64,000 bases of DNA from Aurantiochytrium sp. KH105 (lineage: Eukaryota; Sar; Bigyra; Thraustochytrida; Thraustochytriidae): NCBI GenBank assembly GCA_003116975.1, contig BGKB01000278.1, positions 98,379-162,378 of the forward strand. The letters are read 5' to 3'. This document shows positions 1 to 11,275 of the stretch, one piece after another. Every line of letters starts with the position of its first letter. Positions within the stretch are counted from its first letter, which is position 1. The notes below the pieces were generated by a model. The model was not told the origin of the DNA, did no database searches, and was given only the letters and a program-made list of their open reading frames with translations. The position numbers were made by a program, and so were the translations under genes.

Positions 1-1
1 C

Positions 2-3000
2 CCTGACGCCATCGTCTTCAGTGCATTTACAGTCTCAGATTCCTCAAGCGCAGACGATCAGAAGAAGGTCTCTCTCTTTGTCTGGAGCGAAACCGAAAAT
101 AAGCTCGTCGAGGCGCCGAGTGCGGACATTCACCCTCTTCAGGATCTCGACGGGTACAATATTCGCGCCATGCACTTGGTGGATCTCAACGGAGATGGGA
201 AACTCGACGTTCTCGCGGCGACCGGCGGAAACGAAGTCCTTTTTCTCGAGAATACTGGCTCCAGCGAGTCCCCCACGTGGACCAAATCGACGCTTCAATT
301 CGACGTCTCCGCGTTCAGCTCCAAAATCCAAGACATTGGCACAAGACCTCGGCAGCTTCCCACCGGAGACCGTGTTCAAGACATTTTTGTCACAGATTAT
401 TCCAACAACCTGTACGTACTCATGAACGAGGGCACTGCGGACGCCCCAGCCTTTGCCAAAGCAAGGACCGCGGATAGTGAAGTCTTTTCGCTCGTCGACG
501 ACTGGCTTGAAAACCCGAACGTGAACCGCAATCTCCTCGTGACATCGATTGCATCCGTCAACCTCTTTGGTAAAGACACGGAGGATTTCGTGGTGGTGCA
601 GGCCCAGACAACACCTCTGATTCGAGTTCTTTCGCAAGTCCCGAGAGAGGTATCGTGGACACTTGTGAACGGCGACGCTGACCCCTTTGCCAACCTCTCT
701 GGTCTTGTCTACGTGGCACCTACTTTCTTCGACATGGATGGCGATGGTGATCTTGACCTTATTGCGGGTCAGGTAACTCGTGCCTCCACCGGAGACATCT
801 TTACGTTCAAGTACTTCCGCAACGACTGGCCGTCCGGGTTTGTGGAGCAAAGCAATGAGGCTAGAAACCCAATTGCCAACTTGACACTCGGTGAAGACGT
901 CTTCTACGAAGAAGGCGCACAAGCAAGCTTCTTCGTCAGCGAGACGTCCAACGAAACATACATGGTTCTTTCCGACACAAACGCAAGATCCTCGCTCCTG
1001 TATAAGCGACAGGGCGAGACATTTGTGAAGCTCGAGCAAATGGCGTTCCCTAAATTGGGGATCAGCACTGCGCGGAGTATCCAGTTCGTCAAGTTCAACG
1101 CATCCGGACCGCTGCAGGCCTATACCATCGGGACAGGAAATACGCAGCACAATAACCTTCAGGTCAAAGCATACGAGTTCGTTAGCGAGGACGCCGATCC
1201 TATGTTCCGTGAGCTGGACGCGCCGGCTTTCGAGTTCACAGATGATATCATGGACCAACTCGAGCCGCTTGTACGTGATGGCGGATCTTGGAACGTCAAT
1301 ATTGGTCTTTACCCGACGCTGTCATTGGGTGACATGGACAACGATGGCGACGTCGACGTGTTTTTCTCCGTCAACCCCAACTCGATCTTCATGTGGGAGA
1401 ACCGAGGTACTCCTGAAACCCCCGACTTCGGCGATAGCTCATACCTCACGGAGATGAGCCTTCCCAAAGAAGACGGGACGGATTGGTCAAGTGACGAACC
1501 CATGGTCGCTGTGGCCGACGTGGATGGTGATGGCGATCTGGACCTTGTCACTGTCGACCAAGGAGGATCTTATCTCTACTATGTCAGCACGCAGAGCGAC
1601 TGCGCTTCTCAGACACCCGCTTCGCTGAACCGCGGCGAATGCGCCCAAGGCAGAGTCACCACGGAGGACATCTTCACGGACGTCACAAACCAGAAGGAAC
1701 TGGAGGATGCATCGTATTCCCCGGGTCTCTGGTCTTGCACTTCTAATTTTATTGGCAACTCCTGCGAACGCTGCGCTGTAGGCATGTACGGACCGGACTG
1801 CAGCCAGAGGTGCCCCACTGGAAGCACCACCAACGTTACACTTGGCTGGGGCGTGTATCCGAACTTCGCCACCATCGAGGACTGCCAATGTTCAGGCGCA
1901 TTGGTGCGCCAGGGGGACGAGTGCACCTGCCCGCCAGGCTATGAGTTTAGCAATGCGAGTGGTACCGATACCTGTGTCAAGTGCGGGCGTGGAACGTACA
2001 AGAGCGGATATGGTTTGGAGCCGTGCGAAGAATGTCCTTATAGTGACTACTCTGACACCATGGAAATGCAGAATGGCATCAATAAAACGATCACGGGCGC
2101 CGACAATGTTTCTCTCTGCTCGTGCCGTGAAAGCTTCGACCTGGACAACGAGACCAACACATGTTTATGTATGCCTGGTCAGTCACTTGATGTTGATAGT
2201 CAACTTTGCCTCCCGTGCGCTCTGGGGTCATATACGAACGGACTGAACCTTGCAGAGTCATGCGAGCTCTGTGCCGAGGGCCTTGATACGTTTCAAGAGG
2301 GGAGCACCGAATGTGAAGACCCATTGTGCGATCTTGGCCAAGAACGAATCAACAGTACCTGTCAAAGATGCGAGACGGGAACCTATCGCGGCGAGACAGA
2401 ACGCTACTGCATCCCCTGTCCCTCGCAAAGATCTAACACGAATGGTGAAGGTAGCACTTCTATCAACGACTGTCTCGCTAATGTAGGGTCTTTCTCTCTC
2501 GACGAGAACACTGTAGTATCATGCACGGCGACCGACAAGCTCTTCGCTGGTGCTGACTGCACCGCGAAAGGCCTGACCGTGGAGACCTTGGTGATCAGGG
2601 AGCACTTTTGGCGCATCGCTGCGACAAGCATCGACCTTCGCGAGTGTCCCTCCAAGGCATACTGCGTGCCCATGAATGAGACCGAAGATCATAGAAGATT
2701 GCAGAGTCTAGACTTTGGTGACCAGTACTGCTCAGAGCATCATACGGGCACGCTCTGCGCGAGCTGTGTGGAGGGCTATGCCAAGAACGAGGCTCTACAA
2801 TGTGCAGCATGCGATGGTCCGCGCGAAGCGGCTGACAAAGCAAGATTGGCATTATGGATTCTCCTGGCCGTTTTCATCACTATGGCGCCGGCTTTTCTCG
2901 TTGTCCTTTCGACTGCCTCTGCGACAAAGAACAAGCAAAGGAGGAGAAGAAAGAAGGGCAAGTTCAACACCAATCTGACAACGTGCTTTCTGCAGATTTC

Positions 3001-4472
3001 GGAGTCCTTCACTCAAGCATTCAGCTCATGCCCTGGTTCGAAGTTCGTCAGATGCTGGTGGGACGCGATGAACCACAAAACGTCCATTTTTCTCAAGTTT
3101 GCACAGATCGTGGTTGAAGTGAGCGCGATCGTGGGCATCATAGGCGCCGGCGGATCGACGGCAGACTTCCTGACAAACATGAATCTCGGCCAGCTACTTA
3201 AGGTCTTCCCATTGGGCTGTGTCATCACGGTAGATTTGTACACAACCATGCTCGTCTCCCCCATGTGGCCGTTCGCGATGGCTTTGCTCGTCGGTCTTAC
3301 CGTGGCTCTGCGTCGATATTGCGGCGTCAACCAAGAGAGTCGCAATTGGTGTATCCACAGAGATTCTGGCCTTTATCTATCCTGGTGTCTCGTCCACAAT
3401 CCTCTCTGTCTTTGTGATGGACAATGTTAATCGCGAGCAGGGTGATGAGAATCCGTTTCGACCTTTGTTTCGGGACCCGACGATTGATTTTGACGATCCC
3501 AAAAGCAAGTATTGGCGTATTTATGCAGGTGTCATGGTCGCGGTGTATCCGATTGGTGTCCTGTTGCTCTTTATCATTGGCTTTTTCTTCAAGCACAGAC
3601 ACAGCGTTGAATGTCATGGCGCGAAGTCGGTTCTGGTTCAAGCTGTTGCGCATCTTGAACGCCCGTACAGGGACGGCTATGGATGGTATGCCTGTCTGGA
3701 GCTGGTCCGACGTTTGGCTTTGACGTCGGGCTTTCTTCTCGTGCAGATGATCAGCTTTGAGGATGCTGCGAGTTTCTTCATAGCGTGCAACATCGTATTT
3801 ATCACTGCTATCGCGTCAATCTTTCCGTACCGTGTTCGAAATGACAACCTTTTTGCAATACTCTCACAGCTTCTCCTGTGCATGTTTGCTTTGGGCGTTC
3901 AGCGCGTGGGTCAAATTCGTGTTGTGGACAAAAGCACTGCGCCATTTGTAGCCCGTGCAATCGGGCTCGAGGTATTCTTCTTTTTTGGCACTTCCTTGCA
4001 TCAAGCCATTTACATGGATGTGGAAACCTTTTCTCCTCGAGACGACAACGACGACTTTCTTGCGAATGGAAGTGACAATAATAGGGAAGAAGAGGAGCAG
4101 GCCTCGAGAGGATATGGCGGATTTGGGTTTCCAACCAGCCTAATCTCCGAGGAACTCGAGCTCACGCGTACTGACGATGCTTTTCGCACACCGCCAAATA
4201 GCCCGCGCAACAAGTCTTCTGTTGACGATGTCGATGGCGCTGTCATCAACATTGACGTCGAGCCTGCCAATCCTGAGCGCACCAGCCGTCTGCCTGCGAC
4301 GTTGTCGATAACGAAAGCTTCCGAACTCACAGGGAGTGAGGAAACTGATAGCTCAGGGAATCAACCACTGTCGCGCTTTACTAGTTTTGTCGCCGCTGCG
4401 AACAGCTCGGGCGGGAACGGCGACTCTGCCTCCAAAGTCAATGGCGAAGTTTTCAAGATGACTCGTACTTGA
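2..4472 (+). CDS. Receptor-like membrane protein with VCBS/FG-GAP repeats, Cys-rich modules and multiple TM segments (5'-partial, internal frame break)
   Basis: The frame is open from base 2, so the gene begins left of the window. The first part carries FG-GAP/VCBS calcium-loop repeats of the type MDGDGDLDLIAG, near 185, 735, 1335 and 1520. A Cys-rich stretch of EGF-like and GCC2/GCC3 (ephrin-receptor-like) modules follows at about 1590-2560. After about 2845 come repeated hydrophobic segments, probably eight or nine membrane spans, and then a hydrophilic acidic/serine-rich tail from about 4030, presumably cytosolic. The reading frame changes by one base between about 3243 and 3430: the upstream frame stops at 3430, while the downstream frame is already coding membrane-protein sequence (VAIGVSTEILAFIYPG) from about 3339. 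This could be an assembly indel, a real frameshift or a very short intron. Large proteins of this build are common in stramenopile protists. An adhesion or sensing role is inference. Confidence 0.82.
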
Positions 4473-5012
4473 TTGTTGCGCATGACACCTGTTCAAGTGT
4501 TCCTGCCGCAAGAACAGCTTGTGTCCGATTTGTTCTTTGTGGCGAGTTTGACCCTCGAAAAGAAATTTCGTCTTTCATCACCAGAATAGGTTTGACACAG
4601 AATTGCTCCTTCATTTTCCTTCTCTCTCTCTCTCTCTCTCTCTTTGGCCTGCATATAGACAATTGTATTGCATTGTCCCACAACAAGTCAGAAGACAGGT
4701 ACATACTTGATATAAAATTTCGAATGCCCCTTTTCCAGGTGCTGCAACATGAAGAAGATCTATCGACCACCACGGTGAGTGTCCCGCCAGCGAGTCACCA
4801 AGCTGACTATTCGCGAAGCCGGGGCGTGGGGACTCGAACGACCATTGCAAAAGTCTTCAGCTCAGTGACTATGACAGGAGAGTCCCAATTTGATCTCAAC
4901 GGCAAAATCGTCCCAAGAATAAGTCAGCAAGGGAGCCCACTCTCACTCTACCTTCACGCTGGCAGAGCTGCCTAGCGGGCGTGGGAGCGCGCGCGCGCGT
5001 GTGCCAGGGCTC
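4473..5012. other. Intergenic region with (TC)n microsatellite
   Basis: This 540 bp spacer separates the receptor-like gene from the calpain-like gene. It holds a pure TC run at 4621-4643 and an alternating GC run just before the next start codon (4987-4999). Open frames here have no recognisable protein character. A stretch near 4829 resembles a reversed tRNA T-arm but does not fold as one. Confidence 0.6.
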
Positions 5013-8000
5013 ATGGGTCACGATATATCGCGCGTGCACATCTGCAGTCTGCGTGCGAGGCCAGCAGCCGCAGAGTTCGAGCGGTGGCCGCTCGAAAGGG
5101 TTCGCAAGACGCTCCAACGATGGCGACGGGATCACGATGAGACGGCACTGCGCACCAACGCGCTCACAGAGGAAGAGGTCGTGGACCTGTTGATGGATGA
5201 TCACGGACAAGATCGGTGGAATTCGGGCCAAGGCATCCAATTATGCGACAGCAATAACTCCATAGGCCCTGCGGCAAGCTCCAACGAGAGCGAACGTAAA
5301 GGTCATGACGATGACGATGAGCTCTCAAGCGCCTACACGAGTAGTACCTTCGAAGGATGGCAAGGAAATAATACGAAGCGTAATAAAAAGCCGCGTATCA
5401 AGCATGAAACTCTGACCAAGTTCCAGGCGCAGGTTCGGGGGCGAATGTCGCGTCGCAAAGTCAAGACCTGGCGAAATCTCCGGGAAGAGACATATTTTGA
5501 AGGCCCGTCCGGATCGCGTCGCATACTCGACTTTTTTGAGCTCTTTTGCAGCGCTCACGACACCGCAAATCCGTTTGATGGTCGCAAGACCATCGATGTT
5601 CTGCGCTTCTTCGCTGGACTGGCACTTCTTTGTCAAGGGAAAAGTAGTGAAAAGGCTGATCTTCTTCTCGAGATCTTTGCCGGACTTGCACCGCTTCACG
5701 AGGCCGAACTCACAATCATGCTCATCATCATCTCCCATGCTATTGTTCACGTCTACACAGACCCAACCCTGGCCAATGAGCTCTCTATGGGAACGGACGA
5801 GGATGTCCTCGAAGGACTTGCGCAGCGCATCTTTCGAGCCACCCGCATGGCCTCAGCGAATGCCTTTTGCACCTGGGCGATTGCCAACCGTCCTCTCGCC
5901 GAATGGGCAGCACGTACATGCGAGGATGTGAAAATCTTCGAGTTTGTTCTCAATGCTGACAGATGGGCCGTGGTTACGGTTGAAGACTCGCCACACGACT
6001 CGCAACATCAATGGCCTCTTGGGAGCCCAGCTATCGCGTTGTTTGGGAAACTCCCGAATGCGAGTCCAATCTCATATGTTTCACCAGCAAGCCCTCTTCA
6101 TTGCCTCGTTGTCCACGCGAAGCAAGTGCAAGAGGCCGAGGAGATCTGGATTGGCCTGCTTGACGACAATGGTCGCACAACGGTAGCAAGTGCCCGAACG
6201 AGTAGCCGCGCACGACCTAACGCCTCTGTGGCCGTGCACAATGAAGAGTTCCCGCGAGGCATGGCCCAGGCATTCCCCTTTGAGGTTGCTGCAGAGCATT
6301 GGACTCCTCAGGATACAATAGGAATATTCGACCGTGCGTGTCCCATGGGCTCATACGGGGCCTTTTTTGAACAGAGCTTGCATCGAGCCCTCTTCCAGCA
6401 GCAGGTCGTAAGCTTCGAAAACTTTCCTCGACCGGAATCGAAGCTGGTGTGGTTTGACGATAGCGCACAAGAAGCCCCACGGTATCTTCATTTTGGATTT
6501 GGAAAGGACTTGGTGCAAGTTCCCTACGCGCAGCTCGTCACATCAAGATCGCAAACAAGTTTCATTGCAGGTGACGCTGTCTTAGCGCGCGTCAACGTGC
6601 AGCGTCAGGTGCCCTGCGCGTGTAAAGGCTCTTGTGGACCAACGTGCGCGTGGGTAAAAGGAAGCGTCGTTGAAACAGCGAGCGAGTCCAAACTCAAGGT
6701 GCGCTTCGTACGCAAAGAAGATTCAGATTCAAGTGTTGAGGAGTACGACTTTAGTTCCTTTTTGACTCCTTCACGCATCTTTCCACTTGCGCAAGCGGGC
6801 AAAGTTCCGGTGAACGGAGATCGACTTCTGTGTCAACGACCAAGTTCGACATGGGAGTTCTTTCCTTGCGTCGTGATCGACAGCGGATGGCTGGAACTTC
6901 GCTACATCAAAGGGACCGAGAGCGCAGCTGCGACATCAAAGCAGGGACGCCTTTGTGTGGCTCGAAGTCGCTCTTTCCGTCTCAATCTCGCGCCTTTTGA
7001 GCTTGGTGATCTCATCGGAACGCGTGTGGACGAGCACATTCACTGCAAGTTGGAATTTATTCGACCTGAGTACGTCGACGCTTCTCACGATGGCGACTAT
7101 GTTGGTCTCTTTTCAAAGCACGAGCCTTTGAGTCAGCTTGTTCCCGCAAACAGCGACCTGGCCGTCAAGGTGGAAAAGAGGCATCTGGAGCAAGCCAGTC
7201 TCACGTTTGATGCGTACTTCTTCAAGTCCTCGCGAGGCGGAGTCTTCGAGGCGCGCTTTTTTCACAAGGGAGCCGTCGCCTCAGTCTCACGTCCCTTGTT
7301 CTTGCGGCCTCTCGTCATTCTGCGAGACGTATATCAGGAGGGCCATGGGTTCGTGATTGGTCAGGCGCCACGGATGACTTGCCAGCTCGAAGTCATCGAC
7401 GAGTCCGCATGGACATGCTGGGATCGTGTAGAGCTCGTGGCAGTGAATGCGCAGGACGGCACGGAGTCCGAACCGCTCGGCTGGGCCTATGTTAGCGCGC
7501 AGCGAAGAGATGCCCAGAGGGCTGGTATTGATGTTCCCGAGACTCTCGTGCCCGGTTGCTACAGATGGAGATACTCTGGATTCTATCCGGAGACTTGCGA
7601 GCTTGGGAAAACCTTCGAGGTATGCATTCTTACGGAGGAGGACCGACTCGCAGACTTGCCGCCTGATGAGCGCGAAGAGAAAATCGCAGCTGACAGGAAG
7701 CAAAGACTCAATCTTCTTCGTCAGGCCTCGTCCATCAGGTTACAAAGCTGGACCCGGGGTCATCGAGTGAGAAAGAATGTTCAAGCCGAGCTCAACAGCA
7801 AGCGGGAACAGAAGGCAACGCTCGAGGCAAATCTAACTGAAGCGCGGGCTGTACTGGCGGATATTGAAAAGTCCAACAAGCGCCGAAGTAGCAATCTTGT
7901 CAGTCGTCGCGATCGTGAGCGCCAGGAAGATGCAAAGTCAACGGTGGACTACCTGGAGGACCAACTTGCCCAGCTCACCGCAGGTGTGTCCGCGGAGCAG

Positions 8001-10490
8001 CTCGAGGACGAACGTGCTCGAATCGATGAACTGCGCGAGATCTCTGCTCAAGAACGTCAGGAGCAAGAGGAAAACAATGCACATGAGCGTGAAATGGATC
8101 GTCGGCGCAATCTTCGCAGCGCTCGCGAAGTGCGCACTTGGCCGTTCGCCTTTCCTTCCGAAAATGGTCTTTGTCTCGACACTACGAGTTCGCTTGCCGC
8201 CGCCGAACTCGCGCAGTGGGTCGAGACAGAAGGTAGCCTATTTTCGGACGAAGAGTTTCGTCCAACGCTTGCAAGCATTAAAGACCCTGGCAACGCCTGG
8301 ATGACATACGTGATTGGTAGCACGGGACGCGATGGCAGCGATGGCCAGGCGGACGCACAAGAATGCGGTCTTGTCGACAGTCTTGTGTGGCTCCGGCCCT
8401 CCACTCTGTTTGCTGGAATGGGCGGGAGGAACGAAGCGGTGCCTTTGGTTCCAGAAAAACTATATTGGCGCAAGATTCCTGAGCCCTCGCGCCACATGGC
8501 ACCCGAGGCGCTCGCAAGGCTCGAGCCCTTCCAAATGGCCCTCATGACGCTTGCAGAGCACTCTCCTCACATCGTGAGCAACATTATCGACGCCACATAT
8601 GCGCACCTTGGCATGTACACAGTGAAGCTCTTTCTCAAAGATTCATGGAAGGCGATATCACTCGACGACCAGCTTCCCGCTCTTGCAAGAGAGCGGGGCA
8701 CAACGCCCTTGTTGACCTCTGCCAATCCTTTTGAGGTCGGACTCTGGGTCTTTCTTTTGGAAAAGGCCGTTGCCAAAGCCTTTGGGAGCTATGAATCTGC
8801 CTTCGCGAATATCGAGTCTGTTCCCGCGGCACTTGCTCTACTCACAGGAGGTTTTGCGTGCACCTTTGACCTTGCGTCAAAGGATCTCTTTCCGGGCGCC
8901 GAATTTGATGCCTGGGAAGAGACACGGCCGGCAGTGCATGCATCTCGCCCGCAAGGAGTGACGATGCCCCTTTTTGCGGCTCCTAATCGAGTTTCCGACG
9001 ATGACATGGGCGTAATTGGGATGTTGAAAAGTCTTGAAAACCGCTTGCCTAATCTCGATTGCTTTTCTTTCGCGCGCACTGGTGGCGTCGATTGCTTTCA
9101 TGTTCAGATTGTGGGGATTCATGCGCCCAGCGACGAGTCTGAGAGCTTCATCAGACTGCGTAAACTACTGGGTCAGGACGAGGAGCCTTTGGGAAGGAGA
9201 TGGCGCTGGCACGGCAAATGGGCCGACGATGACGAAGAACACTGGACCGAGGAAATGAGAGCCCAGGTTTCGGAATTTGATCCCATTGGAGATGGAAGTA
9301 TATGGATGACCATATCTGACTTTTCCAACACGTTTGCATCTTGGGGCTTTTGCGCAACTGCGAAAGCAGGTGCGATGTGTGCCAGTGGTACAGCTGTTGT
9401 CGAGTGGAAATGCTCATTACGCACGTGCGGTGGACCAAGGTACCCTCGAGCATTCGAAAACCCAGTCGTGGACATTGAAGCTGATGCAGAAACCCTCTTC
9501 GTGCAGCTCGTCTCGGACCATGCTCTCACCGAGGTTCGTGTCGTCCAAATGCATCTTTCAGATGAACGGCCGCACATTGACGTTCTTCGCCCAGAAGCCA
9601 TGGGTGCTGCGATATGGCTCCGTCCCAACGCATCAATGGCTTCGACGTACCGCTTGCAACTACAGCTCTGGGCACCAGGTCTCGAAACCCTTTGCTCTCT
9701 TCGCGTATGCGCAATTGGGGCAACCGGAAAACGCATTGCCGTCGTTGCCGAGGACCAGCATCTCACCTTGTGCAAATCTGAAAAGGAGGCCATCCTCGCA
9801 ACTCCTGATGTCCTGATGCTGCGAGGCTTCCCAAACCCCCGCCCAGGCAACTTGCATTGCGCTGCCTGCGGTCTTTTCATGGGACCTGCCGAAGACACTG
9901 TGGTTCTCAAGGGCGGAGCACGATGGCATATTGCGTGTGCCACCAATTGCAGTTCGTGTGGCCAGGTTGCAGACGTTATGTTTCTTGACCGTGCTTCACA
10001 GGATATGCGGCCCACGTGCAAGAAATGTTGGGACGACAATTACGCAGACGCATGTTTGGAGTGCCAGGAAAAGGATCCGCCCGCTCTTGTGAGCCCCGAA
10101 GTTCTCAAGGATCCTGAGCATGTCGCCCTTCCGGCTTGTGAAGCGCTCTTGAACCTTGTTGATATCCCCAAGTCTGTGCAAAGTCTGCATGGCGACTGCG
10201 AGGGGTGCGCGTTCCGTGAGAGGCTTGCGGCAGCCGACAAATGCCGGCATTGCGGAATTGCTATGCTTCCGGACTGTATGGAACTCGTCCCCAAGGACAA
10301 GCCAAAGCTTCACGCTGTATGTCAACAGGCCCATATCGAGGCCAAGTCCCCAACTTGTGCGTTCTGCGAAGCTCCCATCTGTGCAATTGAGGGCAAGTTT
10401 TCTGGTGTTCCTAAGAAGTGTCGTCTTGGCATTGTCCATGAGGAGTGTCATGTCCAAGCTCTTGCGGCGGCTGGCCGCCGTAAATCCTAG
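5013..10490 (+). CDS. Giant IQ-motif, calpain-like pseudoprotease with LIM-like zinc fingers
   Basis: This single 1825-residue open frame starts at the first in-frame ATG; the frame is open upstream only through non-ATG codons. Order of parts: an IQ-type calmodulin-binding helix near residues 136-153; a long middle region without a recognised domain; a second IQ motif (SSIRLQSWTRGHRVRKN) near 906; a charged coiled coil at about 920-1025; a calpain-like (CysPc) fold at about 1045-1440; a LIM-like cluster with C-x2-C, H-x2-C and C-x2-C spacing at about 1612-1685; and a further Cys/His-rich tail. The calpain fold shows family signatures (LLEKAVAKAFGSY, WHGKWADDDEEHW), but the catalytic Cys aligns with Glu in RLEPFQMALM, the His with Phe in CFHVQIVGI, and the Asn with Lys in LRKLLG. 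It is therefore predicted inactive and probably acts as a calmodulin-responsive scaffold. The calpain-plus-IQ pairing recalls androglobin, but I see no globin motif. Confidence 0.85.
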   Translation: MGHDISRVHICSLRARPAAAEFERWPLERVRKTLQRWRRDHDETALRTNALTEEEVVDLLMDDHGQDRWNSGQGIQLCDSNNSIGPAASSNESERKGHDDDDELSSAYTSSTFEGWQGNNTKRNKKPRIKHETLTKFQAQVRGRMSRRKVKTWRNLREETYFEGPSGSRRILDFFELFCSAHDTANPFDGRKTIDVLRFFAGLALLCQGKSSEKADLLLEIFAGLAPLHEAELTIMLIIISHAIVHVYTDPTLANELSMGTDEDVLEGLAQRIFRATRMASANAFCTWAIANRPLAEWAARTCEDVKIFEFVLNADRWAVVTVEDSPHDSQHQWPLGSPAIALFGKLPNASPISYVSPASPLHCLVVHAKQVQEAEEIWIGLLDDNGRTTVASARTSSRARPNASVAVHNEEFPRGMAQAFPFEVAAEHWTPQDTIGIFDRACPMGSYGAFFEQSLHRALFQQQVVSFENFPRPESKLVWFDDSAQEAPRYLHFGFGKDLVQVPYAQLVTSRSQTSFIAGDAVLARVNVQRQVPCACKGSCGPTCAWVKGSVVETASESKLKVRFVRKEDSDSSVEEYDFSSFLTPSRIFPLAQAGKVPVNGDRLLCQRPSSTWEFFPCVVIDSGWLELRYIKGTESAAATSKQGRLCVARSRSFRLNLAPFELGDLIGTRVDEHIHCKLEFIRPEYVDASHDGDYVGLFSKHEPLSQLVPANSDLAVKVEKRHLEQASLTFDAYFFKSSRGGVFEARFFHKGAVASVSRPLFLRPLVILRDVYQEGHGFVIGQAPRMTCQLEVIDESAWTCWDRVELVAVNAQDGTESEPLGWAYVSAQRRDAQRAGIDVPETLVPGCYRWRYSGFYPETCELGKTFEVCILTEEDRLADLPPDEREEKIAADRKQRLNLLRQASSIRLQSWTRGHRVRKNVQAELNSKREQKATLEANLTEARAVLADIEKSNKRRSSNLVSRRDRERQEDAKSTVDYLEDQLAQLTAGVSAEQLEDERARIDELREISAQERQEQEENNAHEREMDRRRNLRSAREVRTWPFAFPSENGLCLDTTSSLAAAELAQWVETEGSLFSDEEFRPTLASIKDPGNAWMTYVIGSTGRDGSDGQADAQECGLVDSLVWLRPSTLFAGMGGRNEAVPLVPEKLYWRKIPEPSRHMAPEALARLEPFQMALMTLAEHSPHIVSNIIDATYAHLGMYTVKLFLKDSWKAISLDDQLPALARERGTTPLLTSANPFEVGLWVFLLEKAVAKAFGSYESAFANIESVPAALALLTGGFACTFDLASKDLFPGAEFDAWEETRPAVHASRPQGVTMPLFAAPNRVSDDDMGVIGMLKSLENRLPNLDCFSFARTGGVDCFHVQIVGIHAPSDESESFIRLRKLLGQDEEPLGRRWRWHGKWADDDEEHWTEEMRAQVSEFDPIGDGSIWMTISDFSNTFASWGFCATAKAGAMCASGTAVVEWKCSLRTCGGPRYPRAFENPVVDIEADAETLFVQLVSDHALTEVRVVQMHLSDERPHIDVLRPEAMGAAIWLRPNASMASTYRLQLQLWAPGLETLCSLRVCAIGATGKRIAVVAEDQHLTLCKSEKEAILATPDVLMLRGFPNPRPGNLHCAACGLFMGPAEDTVVLKGGARWHIACATNCSSCGQVADVMFLDRASQDMRPTCKKCWDDNYADACLECQEKDPPALVSPEVLKDPEHVALPACEALLNLVDIPKSVQSLHGDCEGCAFRERLAAADKCRHCGIAMLPDCMELVPKDKPKLHAVCQQAHIEAKSPTCAFCEAPICAIEGKFSGVPKKCRLGIVHEECHVQALAAAGRRKS

Positions 10491-11099
10491 GCTCCTAGGC
10501 CTAGCTAGGCCTACCTCCCTACTCTGTGATCTTTAGTGGCTTTTTTTTTTCGGTCTTACTTACGAAGCTTTACAATTCCACCACCATTCTGCCTATTTCC
10601 CCTCGGGGGTATACATACAGTGCAGCCTTACTCGCAAACTACATTGGAATGAATGAATGAATGAAGGAATGAATAAAGACCCGTTACCCGCTATTTTCGA
10701 AGCGCAGCTGCATGCTGGCTTGCGTCCTGCGTCCTGTGTGTCCTGCGCCTTGCGAGCTTATCCCGTCCATCAATGTCATTGCAATGCGGTCCGAAGGAAG
10801 AATGCCCCCTTCGTCTTATTTAGGCGCTGTTCCATTGGAAAATAAGTGCATCGTCTAAGAAACGATCCGTTACGATTTTTGCGGCGGCGTGACGGCGGAG
10901 GATTGCAGAGGAGGAGGGGAGCCACAGTGCGCGCGGCGGGAGGCGTTTGTAGGCAAGCGCTGCGGAATCCGTGCAAGAATGAAGAAGTAAAAGGAAAGGT
11001 GGCCGCGCGTGCACGATGGTTAGAACATAGATATCTGTCTCGTGGCTGGAAAGCGAGCGTCAAAGCAGGATCTGGGAAAAAGCCTGAGAGGCACGGTGG

Positions 11100-11151
<52 letters not shown>

Positions 11152-11275
11152 CGCTCCGAGGCAGGAGACGTCTTGGTCTCGCGAGTACGCACGTACCCAC
11201 GCCCGTACGCGCGCAAGATCTCGCGGATCTAGCAGAGCAGACGAGGTTGACGCAAAGGCTAAGCGACGAGGAAAG
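10491..11275. promoter_or_regulatory. Intergenic region / leader upstream of the EFHC gene
   Basis: This 785 bp region follows the calpain-like stop codon. It contains a 16-bp perfect palindrome (10497-10512, AGGCCTAGCTAGGCCT) directly after the stop, a T run near 10543, a short GAAT repeat at 10648-10677, and a long GGCA repeat at 11098-11152 about 125 bp before the next ATG. Open frames crossing the repeat lack an upstream ATG and are treated as leader sequence. Confidence 0.55.
11098..11152. repeat. (GGCA)n tetranucleotide microsatellite
   Basis: About 14 copies of GGCA, uninterrupted, located some 125 bp upstream of the EFHC start codon, in the probable 5' leader. Confidence 0.95.

Noticed and set aside
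44-1258. 404-codon minus-strand open frame opposite the receptor gene
   Set aside because: It mirrors the coding strand of a gene with clear VCBS repeats and has no domain of its own.
4790-4880. Possible minus-strand tRNA suggested by GGGGACTCGAACGACC
   Set aside because: Read on the minus strand, the T-arm stems do not pair (GGTCG against CCCCA), and I found no matching acceptor or anticodon arm.
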